A stretch of 64,000 nucleotides of DNA from Arthrobacter oryzae (GCF_030718995.1 NZ_CP132204.1:2418001-2482000); one strand, 5' to 3'; positions 33,529-43,607 are shown, counted from the stretch's first letter. The notes: generated by a model not told the origin, from the letters alone. A program made the numbers and translations.

Positions 33529-35718
33529 ATGGCCAATAACCAGAATGCTGCTGTCCTGTCCGCTTCCGCCGACCTCCCCGCGGGTGGGACGGGGACCCGG
33601 GACCAGGCGCTGGAGGTGCTGCGGGGACTCGTGGGACATCCGGAGGCCAGCTTCCATGACGGGCAGTTCGAAGCCATTGAGGCGCTGGTCGACGGCGGCC
33701 GCCGGGCCTTGGTGGTCCAGCGCACCGGCTGGGGAAAGTCGGCTGTCTACTTTGTGGCGTCGCTGCTGCTCCGGCGCCGCGGCGCCGGCCCCACCCTGAT
33801 CGTTTCGCCGCTGCTCGCCCTGATGCGGGACCAGGTGGCGGCAGCGGCCCGGGCAGGCGTCCGTGCCGTCGCCATCAACTCCGCCAACCAGCTCGAATGG
33901 GACACTGTCCGCGAACAGCTCGCCGCCGACGAAGTGGACGTGCTGCTCGTTTCTCCGGAGCGGCTCACCAATCCTTCGTTCCGGGAGAACCAGCTGCCCG
34001 AACTGATCCGCCGCACCGGGCTCCTGGTGATTGACGAGGCACACTGCATCTCCGACTGGGGCCATGACTTCCGCCCGGATTACCGGCGCATCGCGGACCT
34101 CATCACCCAGCTGCCGGATACCGTGCCCGTGCTGGCCACCACTGCCACCGCCAACTCCCGGGTGGTCCACGACATCGAAGAGCAGTTGGGCGACGGTGTG
34201 CTGACCATCCGCGGGGCACTGGGCCGCGAATCGCTCCGGCTCGGCGTACTGAATCTTCCGGACTCCCGCGACCGGCTGGGCTGGCTGCTGACGCACCTGG
34301 CGGACCTGCCCGGCAGCGGCATCATCTACACCCTCACCGTCTCGGCGGCCGAGGATACTGCGCGACTGCTCGCCGAAGCTGGCCATGAGGTCCTCGCCTA
34401 CACCGGCCGCACCGATCCCGCTGACCGGGAACGGGCGGAACAGCTCCTGAAGGACAACCAAGTCAAGGCGTTGGTGGCAACGTCTGCCTTGGGCATGGGG
34501 TTCGATAAGCCGGACCTGGGCTTCGTGGTGCACCTTGGCGCCCCGTCCTCACCGGTGGCCTACTACCAGCAGGTGGGCCGTGCCGGACGTGGTGCGGCCA
34601 ACGCCGACGTCCTGCTCCTGCCGGGCTCCGAGGACCGCGACATCTGGCAGTACTTTGCCACGGCGTCCATGCCGTCGGAGGAAAAGGCCGCGGCTGTCCT
34701 CACGGCCCTGGCCGAGGCAGGCGCCGCCGTGTCCACCGTGGCCCTCGAGGCCCGCGTTGACCTGAGGCGCACACCCTTGGAACTGCTGCTCAAGGTTCTG
34801 TCCGTGGACGGCGCCGTGGAGCGGGTGGGCGGCGGCTGGCGCTCCACCGGCCAGCCGTGGACCTACGACGCCGAACGGTACACCCGCATTGCCGAGGCCC
34901 GTGTGGACGAGCAGGACTCCATGGTCATCTACCAGGACACGGCCGGTTGCCGGATGGAATACATCACCTCGGTCCTGGACGATGAGACAGCCCGTGCCTG
35001 CGGCCGCTGCGACAACTGCGCCGGGCGCTGGTTCCCCGCGGACATCTCCTCCTCGGCCACGGAGGCGGCCGGGCAGACGCTCAGCCGCGCAGGCGTGGCG
35101 CTGGAACCGCGGCTGCAGTGGCCCAGCGGGATGGACAGGCTGGGCGTAACGGTCAAGGGCAAGATCAAGCCGGAGGAAAGTCTTGCCGAAGGGCGGGTGC
35201 TGGCCCGCCTGACGGACCTCGGCTGGGGCGGTTCCCTCCGGGAAATCTTCGCCTCCGGCGCCGCGGACCGTGAGGTTGACCCCGCCATGCTGCAGGCCTG
35301 CGTCCAGGTGCTCCGGGAATGGGGTGCAGGAAACGGCCGCACCCCCGGCTGGAGCGGAGCCGGCCGCCCCGCAGCCATCGTGAGCATCCCGTCACGCAGC
35401 AAACCCGCCTTGGTCGACTCCCTGGCGCGCGGCATTTCCGGGATCGGCCGCATACCGTACCTGGGCCAGCTGCAGCTGGAACACGGCGGACCCGCCGGCG
35501 GACGCGGCGGCAACAGCGCCTACCGGCTGGCCGGAGTATGGGACCGGCTTGTGGTGGGACCGGAGCTTGAAACGGCCCTTGCCGGCATCCAGGGGCAGAG
35601 CGTCATGCTGGTGGACGACCTCACGGACAGCCGCTGGACGGTCACCGTGGCCGGGCGGGCACTGCGCCGGGCCGGGGCAGGGGCCGTGCTTCCCCTGGTG
35701 CTGGGACAGGCCGGCTAG
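33529..35718 (+). CDS. recQ: RecQ-family ATP-dependent DNA helicase with PRTase-like C-terminal segment
   Basis: 729 aa. Order: Walker A RTGWGKSA (K70), DEAH box VIDEAHCISDWGHDFRPDYR, helicase C domain with QVGRAGRG near 345-352, zinc-binding region CRMEYITSVLDDETARACGRCDNC (four Cys), a winged-helix-like segment, and then a C-terminal tail ending MLVDDLTDSRWTVTVAGRALRR. That tail has the VDDLTDSRWT signature of phosphoribosyltransferase-like domains in place of the classic HRDC domain. RecQ unwinds 3'-5' at forks and recombination intermediates. The stop codon lies inside a 14-bp tandem repeat. The start follows the predicted leaderless promoter; an upstream in-frame extension is unlikely. 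Confidence 0.92.
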   Translation: MANNQNAAVLSASADLPAGGTGTRDQALEVLRGLVGHPEASFHDGQFEAIEALVDGGRRALVVQRTGWGKSAVYFVASLLLRRRGAGPTLIVSPLLALMRDQVAAAARAGVRAVAINSANQLEWDTVREQLAADEVDVLLVSPERLTNPSFRENQLPELIRRTGLLVIDEAHCISDWGHDFRPDYRRIADLITQLPDTVPVLATTATANSRVVHDIEEQLGDGVLTIRGALGRESLRLGVLNLPDSRDRLGWLLTHLADLPGSGIIYTLTVSAAEDTARLLAEAGHEVLAYTGRTDPADRERAEQLLKDNQVKALVATSALGMGFDKPDLGFVVHLGAPSSPVAYYQQVGRAGRGAANADVLLLPGSEDRDIWQYFATASMPSEEKAAAVLTALAEAGAAVSTVALEARVDLRRTPLELLLKVLSVDGAVERVGGGWRSTGQPWTYDAERYTRIAEARVDEQDSMVIYQDTAGCRMEYITSVLDDETARACGRCDNCAGRWFPADISSSATEAAGQTLSRAGVALEPRLQWPSGMDRLGVTVKGKIKPEESLAEGRVLARLTDLGWGGSLREIFASGAADREVDPAMLQACVQVLREWGAGNGRTPGWSGAGRPAAIVSIPSRSKPALVDSLARGISGIGRIPYLGQLQLEHGGPAGGRGGNSAYRLAGVWDRLVVGPELETALAGIQGQSVMLVDDLTDSRWTVTVAGRALRRAGAGAVLPLVLGQAG

Positions 35719-35783
35719 GACAGCCCGGCCAGGACAGGCAGGCCAGGACAGCCCGGCCAGGACAGGCAGGCCAGGACAGGCCT
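35700..35783. repeat. 14-bp tandem repeat at the recQ 3' end
   Basis: Six units of a 14-bp sequence (consensus GCYAGGACAGSCSG) run without gap from 35700 to 35783, alternating between ...CCCG and ...GCAG endings. The first two units include the last recQ codons and its TAG. Variable tandem repeats like this arise by slippage. Confidence 0.8.
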
Positions 35784-35893
35784 GCCGGCACGGGCAAGAG
35801 CCGGACGGCGGGCTCGCGCGTAAGGGGCGGACTTATTCTGGCACCGCGCCAGGCCCGCCTATAGGATCGGCGAATGAGTCCAGGCCAGGAGCC

Positions 35894-37339
35894 ATGAGCG
35901 AATCCCAGAGCAACGCCGCGGCGGCGGTCCGCCAGGAATGGCAGCCGCGGCTGGCCCTGCTGGTGGCGGCGACCTTCTTCATGGAATTCCTGGACGGTAC
36001 GGTGCTGACCACGGCCATACCCAGTATTGCGGAAGATTTCGCCGTGGCTCCCGCGGACGTCAACATCACCATGACGGCCTACCTCATGACGGTGGCCATG
36101 GGGATTCCCGTGAGCGGATGGCTGGCCGAGCGCGTGGGCGCCCGGCGCGTCTTCTGTGCCGCCATCGCGGTGTTCACCATCGCCTCCCTGCTGTGCGCCC
36201 TGAGCCAGGACCTCACCATGCTCACCGTCAGCCGCGTCCTGCAGGGTGCCGGCGGCGCCATGATGGTGCCGGTGGGGACGCTCGTGGTGCTGCGCAGGAC
36301 ACCCAAGGAGGACCTGCTCCGGGCCACGGCCTACCTTGTGTGGCCAGGGCTGCTGGCGCCGGTGCTGGCACCCCTGGTGGGCGGCGCACTGACCACGTTC
36401 CTGTCGTGGCACTGGATCTTCCTGATCAACATTCCGCTGGGGCTGGCCGCCTTCGTTGCCGCCCTGAGGCTGGTTCCGCAGGGGGCGGGAGACCAGTCCC
36501 GCCGCCTTGACTGGCTGGGGCTCCTGCTGACAACGGCCGGAGTCGGTGCCCTGGTGGTGGGGCTCGAACTCGCCACTGCCCACCCCTCAGAACCTTTCGG
36601 GGCGGTCAGCGTGGCCGCCGGCTTCGTGTTCATTGCGGGAGCAGTCCTGTGGCTGCGGCGAGCCCCCAACCCCCTCTTCCAACTGAATGTGTTTGGCACC
36701 CGGACGTTCCGAGCCACGTCCACCGGCGGCTTCGTCTACCGCCTGACCATCAGCGCGGTGCCGTTCCTGCTGCCGCTGATGTTCCAGGACGGGTTCGGCT
36801 GGGATCCGCTGCACGCCGGCGTCATGGTGGCGGCGGTCTTCATCGGCAACATCGGCATCAAACCGGCAACCACGCCGCTCATCCGCAGGTTCGGTTTCAA
36901 GCCCGTCCTGGTCTTCGCCTCACTCGCGTCGGCCGTCACGTTTGCACTGTGCGCCCTGCTGGACGCCGGAACTCCGGAACCGCTGATTTTTGCCCTGCTG
37001 GTCTGCAGCGGAGCCTTCCGCTCCATCGGCTTTTCGGCCTACGCCTCCGTGCAGTACGCCGACATCATCCCCGGGCAGCTGCCGTCCGCCAACGCGATTT
37101 CGGCCACGCTGGTCCAGTTGGCGGCCGGCGCGGGCATCGCGGTCGGCGCCTTGTTCCTCCGGCTCTTCGCCGAACCAGGCGCTTTCGGGTCCGACCCCGT
37201 TGCCCCCTACCGGGGTGCGTTCGTGGCCATCGCGGTGCTGATGCTGCTCAGCACGGCGGACAGCCTGGCACTGCACCGCCAGGCCGGCGCCGACGTCAGC
37301 CGCGGGCGGTCCGCAGCCCCCAAAGCCGCGAACCCCTAG
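35894..37339 (+). CDS. MFS transporter, DHA2 (EmrB/QacA-like) drug:H+ antiporter family
   Basis: 481 aa with 14 predicted helices. Motif LDGTVLTTAIPSIAEDF in helix 1 is the DHA2 D1 motif; loop motif WLAERVGARRVF and helix-5 antiporter motif GGAMMVPVGTLVVLRR also fit. Such proteins export drugs or other lipophilic compounds by proton antiport. AGGAG lies just before the ATG. The stop overlaps the convergent CrtI-like gene by 4 nt. Substrate unknown. Confidence 0.92.
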   Translation: MSESQSNAAAAVRQEWQPRLALLVAATFFMEFLDGTVLTTAIPSIAEDFAVAPADVNITMTAYLMTVAMGIPVSGWLAERVGARRVFCAAIAVFTIASLLCALSQDLTMLTVSRVLQGAGGAMMVPVGTLVVLRRTPKEDLLRATAYLVWPGLLAPVLAPLVGGALTTFLSWHWIFLINIPLGLAAFVAALRLVPQGAGDQSRRLDWLGLLLTTAGVGALVVGLELATAHPSEPFGAVSVAAGFVFIAGAVLWLRRAPNPLFQLNVFGTRTFRATSTGGFVYRLTISAVPFLLPLMFQDGFGWDPLHAGVMVAAVFIGNIGIKPATTPLIRRFGFKPVLVFASLASAVTFALCALLDAGTPEPLIFALLVCSGAFRSIGFSAYASVQYADIIPGQLPSANAISATLVQLAAGAGIAVGALFLRLFAEPGAFGSDPVAPYRGAFVAIAVLMLLSTADSLALHRQAGADVSRGRSAAPKAANP

Positions 37340-38976
37340 GATTCCGCCGGAACGCCGGGCGTCGCCGAGAACTGCGGCTCCGCCGCGCCCGCCTCCAGCA
37401 CCGCCATGGCGGCGTTGTGGCCGCCAATGGCGCTGACGGCTCCGCCGCGCCGGGCTCCGGAGCCGCAGAGCAGGATCCGGGGATCGTCCGTGGCCACACC
37501 CCAGCGCCGGGCGGGAGTGTCCAGCAGGGCATCGTCCTCGGCGAACGGCCAGTCAAGGCCGCCGTGGAAAATGTTGCCGCGGGGCATGCCCACGGCGCGC
37601 TGGATATCCAGCGTTGTCTTCGTTTCGATGCACGGCGTGCCGCCCGTGCCGGTGAGCAGCAGGTCCTCGATCGGTTCCGCCAGCACAGAGTTGAGGGATC
37701 GTACGACGGCGGCCTGCAGCACCGCCCGCATCTCCTCGTTGTTTTCCGCAGTGATGAGCCTGTCCGGAACGTGAAGCCCGAAGACGGTCAGCGTGTGGGC
37801 GCCGGAAGCCTGCAGTTCCGGCGAGAGGATGGACGGATCGGTCAGCGAATGGCAGTAGATTTCGCAGGGCAGCGGGTCCGGGACGGTTCCCTTTTCGGCG
37901 GTAAGGTAGGCGTCGTCCAGCTGCGTCCACGTCTCATTGATGTGGAACGTTCCGCCGAAGGCCGCCTCCGGGCCGATGCTGCGGTCCAGCAGCCGGGGCA
38001 GGCGCTCGAGCAGGAGGTTCACCTTGACCTGGGAACCCTCGCGCCGGTGGTTGGGGTTCCCCGGCTCACCGCCGCCCGTGCCGCGCAATCTGGCCAGCAC
38101 GGCAGGCGCCACGTTGGACAGCACCCACCCGGCCGAGGCGCAGCGTTCCCCGCCGTCATGTCGGTAGTCCACCGCTCCGCCGGGACGGATGCCCCTGACC
38201 TCGGCGGACGTCAGGATGGTGGCGCCGGCTTCGCGGGCGGCCCGTTCCAGCTCACCGGACACGGCCCCCATGCCGCCGATGGGAACATCCCAGTCTCCGG
38301 TCCCGCCGCCCAAGAGGTGGTACAGGAAACAGATGTTCTGCTGCAGGTCCGCGCTGTCAGCCCGGGCAAACGTGCCGATCAGGGCGTCGGTCAGGACCAC
38401 GCCGCGCACCAGGTCGCTGTCCAGCCCGCGGGTAATGGCCTCGCCAAGCGGCCGCTCGATCACCGCTTCCCACACGTCACCCGCACCGGCGGCTTCGGCG
38501 AGTTTCCTGGCTTCGGAGCGGGTGGGCAGCGGCGAGGTCATTGTGGGCCACAGTGCTCCGGTGAGCTTCCGGCATTCCGCATAGAAGCGCTCAAAAGCCG
38601 CGGCCTCGGCGGCGGGGGCACCCACCGACGCGAAGGACAAGGCGGTGGCCTCCGCGTCCGCGTTGTCGATCAGGAGCCCGGTGCCGGGACTGCCCGGGTC
38701 CGGCGTGTAGGACGAGTAGCGGCGCCGTGCCAGTCGGATGCGCAGGCCCAGGTCGTCCATGATTTCCTGCGGGAGCAGGCTCACCAGGTAGGAGTACCGC
38801 GAAAGCCGGGCGTCGACGCCGTCGAACGCCTGGGCGGAAACGGCCGCTCCGCCGGCGTGGTCCAGTTTTTCCAGCAGCAGGACATCCCGGCCGGCCCGGG
38901 CCAGGTAGGCGGCGGCCGCCAGGCCGTTGTGCCCGCCACCGACAATGACCACGTCATGCTTACTGCTGCTCGCCAT
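37336..38976 (-). CDS. phytoene dehydrogenase-like NAD(P)/FAD-dependent oxidoreductase
   Basis: 546 aa. FAD fold VVIVGGGHNGLAAAAYLA with LLLEK, a substrate domain and the C-terminal FAD motif LLCGSGARRGGAVSAIGGHNAA. This matches the COG1233 (CrtI/retinol-desaturase/PYROXD2-like) family of flavin oxidoreductases. No other carotenoid-synthesis gene is nearby, so the substrate remains open. No ribosome site of note; ATG at 38976 is the only start that includes the whole Rossmann strand. Confidence 0.9.
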   Translation of the reverse strand: MASSSKHDVVIVGGGHNGLAAAAYLARAGRDVLLLEKLDHAGGAAVSAQAFDGVDARLSRYSYLVSLLPQEIMDDLGLRIRLARRRYSSYTPDPGSPGTGLLIDNADAEATALSFASVGAPAAEAAAFERFYAECRKLTGALWPTMTSPLPTRSEARKLAEAAGAGDVWEAVIERPLGEAITRGLDSDLVRGVVLTDALIGTFARADSADLQQNICFLYHLLGGGTGDWDVPIGGMGAVSGELERAAREAGATILTSAEVRGIRPGGAVDYRHDGGERCASAGWVLSNVAPAVLARLRGTGGGEPGNPNHRREGSQVKVNLLLERLPRLLDRSIGPEAAFGGTFHINETWTQLDDAYLTAEKGTVPDPLPCEIYCHSLTDPSILSPELQASGAHTLTVFGLHVPDRLITAENNEEMRAVLQAAVVRSLNSVLAEPIEDLLLTGTGGTPCIETKTTLDIQRAVGMPRGNIFHGGLDWPFAEDDALLDTPARRWGVATDDPRILLCGSGARRGGAVSAIGGHNAAMAVLEAGAAEPQFSATPGVPAES

Positions 38977-39035
38977 GGGGCCATCCTGCCACCCGGTTCC
39001 GCGTTTGGCCGGAAACGCAACGTGCCGGGGAACGC

Positions 39036-39062
39036 AAAAGGCCCCGGTCCAGGACCGGGGCC
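39036..39062 (-). terminator. tRNA-Ser(GCT) terminator
   Basis: An 11-bp stem GGCCCCGGTCC/GGACCGGGGCC is followed on the minus strand by CTTTTGCG, immediately after the tRNA 3' end. Confidence 0.85.
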
Positions 39063-39067
39063 AAACG

Positions 39068-39155
39068 CGGAGACGGGGGGATTTGAACCCCCGGTGGAGT
39101 TGTGCCCCACACTTCATTAGCAGTGAAGCCCATTCGGCCGCTCTGGCACGTCTCC
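39068..39155 (-). tRNA. tRNA-Ser(GCT)
   Basis: Minus-strand class II fold: acceptor GGAGACG/CGTCTCC, anticodon stem CTTCA/TGAAG with loop CTGCTAA (anticodon GCT, reading AGC and AGU), long variable arm, T-loop TTCAAAT and discriminator G. CCA is not encoded. Confidence 0.95.
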
Positions 39156-39256
39156 AATTGCTATTCCTAGCCCACCAAGGATACGCAGAACGGGCCATCC
39201 AGTGCAAAACGGTGGGAAAGGCCGTTCAGATTAGTGCAGATTCGGTGCCGGCGGTG

Positions 39257-41560
39257 CTAGCTGCCGGAGCGTCCCGCCAGGGAGCGCCACAGGAAGTGCT
39301 GGCTCCGGCTCTGCAAAGCGGCCGCCTGCCGGTTGTCCGAGGCGCCGGCATGTCCGCCTTCCAGGGCCTCGTGGAACCAGACGTTGGGGATGCCCATGGC
39401 CTGCATCCGGGCGGCCATCTTGCGGGCCTGCACGGGGCCCACGCGGTCATCGGAGGTTGCGGTCCAGATGAAGGTTTCCGGGTAATCCACGCCGTCGCGG
39501 AGGAGGTGGTACGGCGAGAACGTCCGGATGAACTCCCACTCTTCGGCAACGTCCGGGTCCCCGTATTCGGCGATCCAGGAGTAGCCGGCGGACAGCTTGG
39601 TGTAGCGGCGCATGTCCAGCAGCGGCACGCCGCAGGACACGGCACCGAACAGTTCCGGGTACCTGGTGAGCATGTTGCCCACCAGCAGGCCGCCGTTGGA
39701 GCCGCCCACGCAGCCGAGGCGTTCCTTGGAGGTGACTCCGCGCGAGATCAGGTCCCTGGCTACGGCTGCGAAGTCCTCGAACGCGCGGTGGCGCTTTTCC
39801 TGCAGGGCTGCGCGGTGCCACGAGGGTCCGTATTCGCCGCCGCCGCGGATGTTCGCCACCACGTAGACGCCGCCGCGGCTGTGGGCGGGACCGGCGTCGC
39901 CCTCGGGACCGCCCTCACCGGCATCCGGTGCGGTCGTTCGGCGTTCCAGCCACGCCCGGCCGATCGCTCCGCTGTAGGCCGGCGTGCGGGAGACCTCAAA
40001 TCCGCCGTAGCCGGACAGCTGCGTGGGGTTCTGGCCGTCGAGCACCAGGTCCTTGGACGCCACCTGGAAGTACGGGACCCGCGTCCCGTCCTCCGAGACC
40101 GCGAAATGCTGCTGGACTTCGTAGGCGGAGTCGTCAAAATAGGACGGTGAGGTACGGACCACCTCGTGTGCGCTCACCACGTCGCCGTTGTCGCCGCGGC
40201 GCAGCGTCCCCCGGGTAAGCGTGCTGGGCGTGGTGAAGCCGGTGGCCACGAGCCAGAAGTCGTTCCCCGCGCCGGGGGATTCGCCTTCCGGTACGGTCAC
40301 GCTGCCGCCGGTCCCGTCGTCGTTGTGCTCCTCGTCAACCTCGACGCTGTCGTCCTCGTCGTCGACGGCGAACGCGTTGACGTCATGCAGCGGCGGGCAC
40401 GCGTCAAGGAGCGTGGAAGCCCAGGCGGAGCCGCTGCCGGGCCGTTCGGGGTCCAGGACGCGGATCTCGGAGGAGACGTCCCGCAGGAGGTTCAGGAGCA
40501 GGAAGTTCCGGGTCCAGCTCCAGGACTGCAGCGACGTGTGCGCATCCGGGGTGAACAGGACCACGAGGTCGCGGCTGCCGGCAAGGTAGTCCTCGAAGTT
40601 CGCGGCGAGCAGGGAGCCGGCGGGGTAGGTGCGGCCGTTGACGGCCCAGTCGCCCTGCGGCCGGAACAGCAGCCACTCACGGTGCACGCTCAGGTTTACG
40701 TCGGTGGGGGCGTCGATGGCAACCCAGGATCCGTCACGCAGCACGGACGTGCTCTTGTTGAAGAAGCTGATCCAGTCCATGGCGAAGGTCCGCTCAAACC
40801 CCGGGGTGGAATCATGGGCCACCAGCGCCATCATGTGGTCTTCCGGGATTTCGAACACCCGCTCGGCCGTCAACAGCGACCCGCCGCGGGCGAGCTTGAC
40901 GGCGGTGCTGGCGTAGGACGACGAGGTCTTGGGCATGCCTTCCGCGGTGCTGGAGACCAGCAGCGTGTCCCGGTCCAGCCAGGAGGCGTTGCCCTTGGCA
41001 GTGGGCAGGTCGAACCCTCCGGCTGCCGGGTCCACGAACGTGCGGGTTTCGACGTCGAACTCCCGGTAGCGGTTGGCGTCGCCGCCGTCGGGGGAGAGGG
41101 CCAGCAGCGCCAGCCGGTGCGGTTCGCCGGGAGCGGGGCGCAGGAAGTTGGCGCCGTGGAACACCCACTCCTCACCTTCGACGGTGGCCAGCGCGTCGAC
41201 GTCCAGCAGCACGTCCCATTCCGGCTGCCCGCTCTTGTAGCTCTCCCAGGACGTCCGGCGCCACAGCCCCTTCGGGTTCTGCCCGTCCCGCCAGAAGTTG
41301 TAGTACCAGTCGCCGTGCTTGCCCACCATGGCGATCTTGTCCGTGGAGTCCAGCACTTCCAGGATGCGGCCCTCGAGCCTCGCGTAGTCGGCGTCTTCAA
41401 GCAGGTCCTCGGTTCGGGCGTTCTGTTCACGGACCCAGGCCAGCGGTTCCTCGCCGTAGATCTCCTCAAGCCAGATATTCTCGTCAGTCGGTTCGGGCGC
41501 TTTCCCGGAGGCGGAAGAGGCGCCGGACACGGGCGGGTGATCAGCTGCTGTGGTGGTCAT
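39257..41560 (-). CDS. S9-family prolyl oligopeptidase-like peptidase
   Basis: 767 aa from the ATG at 41560. Residues about 25-460 form the N-terminal beta-propeller region of prolyl oligopeptidase; the C-terminal about 300 residues are an alpha/beta hydrolase with the nucleophile motif GGSNGGLLVG, a C-terminal TSDDRVGPVQARK Asp region and EGGHAGASD supplying the catalytic His. It cleaves proline-containing or other short peptides in the cytoplasm. The loop with DDEDDSVEVDEEHNDD (about 390-405) is unusually acidic. Divergent from the FAD/NAD(P)-binding gene with 61 nt between. Confidence 0.92.
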   Translation of the reverse strand: MTTTAADHPPVSGASSASGKAPEPTDENIWLEEIYGEEPLAWVREQNARTEDLLEDADYARLEGRILEVLDSTDKIAMVGKHGDWYYNFWRDGQNPKGLWRRTSWESYKSGQPEWDVLLDVDALATVEGEEWVFHGANFLRPAPGEPHRLALLALSPDGGDANRYREFDVETRTFVDPAAGGFDLPTAKGNASWLDRDTLLVSSTAEGMPKTSSSYASTAVKLARGGSLLTAERVFEIPEDHMMALVAHDSTPGFERTFAMDWISFFNKSTSVLRDGSWVAIDAPTDVNLSVHREWLLFRPQGDWAVNGRTYPAGSLLAANFEDYLAGSRDLVVLFTPDAHTSLQSWSWTRNFLLLNLLRDVSSEIRVLDPERPGSGSAWASTLLDACPPLHDVNAFAVDDEDDSVEVDEEHNDDGTGGSVTVPEGESPGAGNDFWLVATGFTTPSTLTRGTLRRGDNGDVVSAHEVVRTSPSYFDDSAYEVQQHFAVSEDGTRVPYFQVASKDLVLDGQNPTQLSGYGGFEVSRTPAYSGAIGRAWLERRTTAPDAGEGGPEGDAGPAHSRGGVYVVANIRGGGEYGPSWHRAALQEKRHRAFEDFAAVARDLISRGVTSKERLGCVGGSNGGLLVGNMLTRYPELFGAVSCGVPLLDMRRYTKLSAGYSWIAEYGDPDVAEEWEFIRTFSPYHLLRDGVDYPETFIWTATSDDRVGPVQARKMAARMQAMGIPNVWFHEALEGGHAGASDNRQAAALQSRSQHFLWRSLAGRSGS

Positions 41561-41621
41561 GCGCCCTACGAAACAGCATCGGCGCGCAGCTAGCAAGTCA
41601 CATGCGGATACTCTGGAAGGC

Positions 41622-43607
41622 GTGGGCACATCGCAAAGCATCCGGACGGCAATCATAGGGGCCGGACCCCGCGGCACCAGTGTCCTGGAGCGGCTCCTGG
41701 CCAATTGGCGGCTCAGGAACCCCTCTTCAACCGGGTCTTCCGGACCGCAGAGCGCCGCGGGCCTCCCCGCCGCCGGCCTCCACATCGACGTGGTGGACCC
41801 GTACCCGGCCGGGCCGGGCCACGTGTGGCAGCCCGGCCAGTCCCGGCTGTACCTGATGAACACGCAATCGTTTTATCCCACGGTCATTCCCGAGGACCCT
41901 GAACTGGCCGCACCGGTGGCCGGCAGCACCTTCGAGAAATGGCGGGCAGCCCAGGCGCGCAGCCCCCACCCTTCGCTCACTGAGGACGAACGCCGGGAAC
42001 TCGCCAGCCTCGGAGCCCGGGATTTTCCGAGCCGCGCCCTGTACGGCCGCTACCTCCGCGCCACCCTCGACGAGTTGCTCGCGCACCTTCCGGAGGGCGT
42101 CACCGTCCAGTTCCACCGCACCACCGCCACCGCCGTGCGGCCGGCAGGAGACGGAACGTTCGACGTCGAACTCGGGGACGGCGGGCTGCTCACCGTCAGT
42201 TCCGCGGTGCTGGCGCTGGGACACCTTGACGCCAGGCTCAACGCCGAGCAGCGCGAGCTCCACGCTGGCGCAAGCCAGCTGGGGCTCCTGTACGTGCCCC
42301 CGGCGGTTCCTGCCGACGTCGACTGGTCCGTGGTGCCGGCAGGCCAGTCGGTGCTGGTCCGCGGCATGGGGCTGAACTTCTTCGACGTGATGGGCCAGCT
42401 CACCGAAGGCCGCGGCGGGAAGTTCGTGGCAGCGGACGGCAACGGCACGGCCCGACTTGCGTACATCCCGTCCGGCGACGAGCCGGTGATCATTGCCGCT
42501 TCCCGGCGCGGGACACCGTACCGGGCCAAAGCCGACCTTGCCGGGTACTACCCGTCCGGTGTGACGCTCCGGTACTGCACCGAGGCTGCCGTGGGGCGGT
42601 TCGCGGCCGCGGGAATCACACCCGCCTTTGACCATGACCTCTGGCCCCTGCTCCAGCGGGACGCGCTCTGGGCCTACTACTCCACCCTGGTCCGGACCAG
42701 CCCGGACGCCGTCACCGAGCCCGAAGCCTTCCTGGCACTGCTCCAGGAAGCGATGCGGCCGCACGCCCACAGCGTTTCCCGCTGGGAAGCCGAAGCGGAA
42801 GCCCTGGTTGCGCGGCACGTGGCGCGCAACCAGCGACTGAACCTTCCCGGGCTGGCGGCACCCTTGGCGGGACGTAGTTTCGCTTCGCAGTCGGAGGTGG
42901 ATGCCGCCGTCGTCGACTACCTGCTCGATGACGCCCGGCGCTCGGCGCTGGGGGAGGACGACCCCGTGAAGATGGCCATCGGGGCGCTGCACCACGGCCG
43001 GGCGGTGCTGAAATCGGCGGTGGCCGACGGCGGCATCACCGACGAGTCCTGGGTCGCCGGCCTGCGGGGCTGGTTTGAGTCGTTCGTCGAAGGGCTGGCC
43101 AGCGGCCCGCCGGCCATCCGGGCGGAACAGCTCGCGGCGCTCGCCCGGGCCGGAGTGGTGGGTTTCGTGGGACCGGACCCGAAGTTTTCGCTGGACCGGT
43201 CCGCCGGTACCTTCACGGCCGCATCCCCGTGGGTGCGGGACGGTGCGGTCCACGCGCATGCGATGATCGAGGCGCTCGCTCCCGCCAATAGGGTCACCGT
43301 CAACGTTTCCCCGGTGCTGGAGCAGCTCCTCGCCGACGGCCTGGTCCGGCCCCGGCTGATGATGACCGTGGAAGGGGCGCCGGTGGAGACCACAGGGCTG
43401 GATGTCAGCCCGCACCCTTACCGTCCGGTGGGCGCCAACGGATCCGTCACCGAGGGGCTGTATGTGCTGGGCCTGCAGCTGTCCGCCGCGCAGTGGGGCA
43501 CGGCAATCGCCGCGGAAGCGCGGCCGCAGGACGGGCCCGTGTACCGCAGCGGCCAGCGCACGCTCCGGGACGCCGACGAGATTGCCCGCCACATCCTCGA
43601 CCGCTGA
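41622..43607 (+). CDS. FAD/NAD(P)-binding protein (NAD_binding_9 family)
   Basis: 661 aa from the GTG at 41622, chosen because GGAAGG is 4 nt upstream and longer frames would overlap the divergent peptidase start. The N-terminal RTAIIGAGPRGTSVLERL is the FAD fold of COG4529-type proteins; a second block LVRGMGLNFFDVMGQLTEGRGG fits the same family. The C-terminal part includes VLGLQLSAAQWGTAIAAE. Relatives are annotated as hydroxyacylglutathione-like or lysine/ornithine N-monooxygenase-like proteins, but no reaction is known for this branch. Confidence 0.82.
   Translation: MGTSQSIRTAIIGAGPRGTSVLERLLANWRLRNPSSTGSSGPQSAAGLPAAGLHIDVVDPYPAGPGHVWQPGQSRLYLMNTQSFYPTVIPEDPELAAPVAGSTFEKWRAAQARSPHPSLTEDERRELASLGARDFPSRALYGRYLRATLDELLAHLPEGVTVQFHRTTATAVRPAGDGTFDVELGDGGLLTVSSAVLALGHLDARLNAEQRELHAGASQLGLLYVPPAVPADVDWSVVPAGQSVLVRGMGLNFFDVMGQLTEGRGGKFVAADGNGTARLAYIPSGDEPVIIAASRRGTPYRAKADLAGYYPSGVTLRYCTEAAVGRFAAAGITPAFDHDLWPLLQRDALWAYYSTLVRTSPDAVTEPEAFLALLQEAMRPHAHSVSRWEAEAEALVARHVARNQRLNLPGLAAPLAGRSFASQSEVDAAVVDYLLDDARRSALGEDDPVKMAIGALHHGRAVLKSAVADGGITDESWVAGLRGWFESFVEGLASGPPAIRAEQLAALARAGVVGFVGPDPKFSLDRSAGTFTAASPWVRDGAVHAHAMIEALAPANRVTVNVSPVLEQLLADGLVRPRLMMTVEGAPVETTGLDVSPHPYRPVGANGSVTEGLYVLGLQLSAAQWGTAIAAEARPQDGPVYRSGQRTLRDADEIARHILDR

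Noticed and set aside
36649-39120. 823-codon plus-strand frame spanning the DHA2 end and the CrtI-like gene
   Set aside because: It crosses two well-supported genes and its translation is low-complexity Arg/Gly/Pro.
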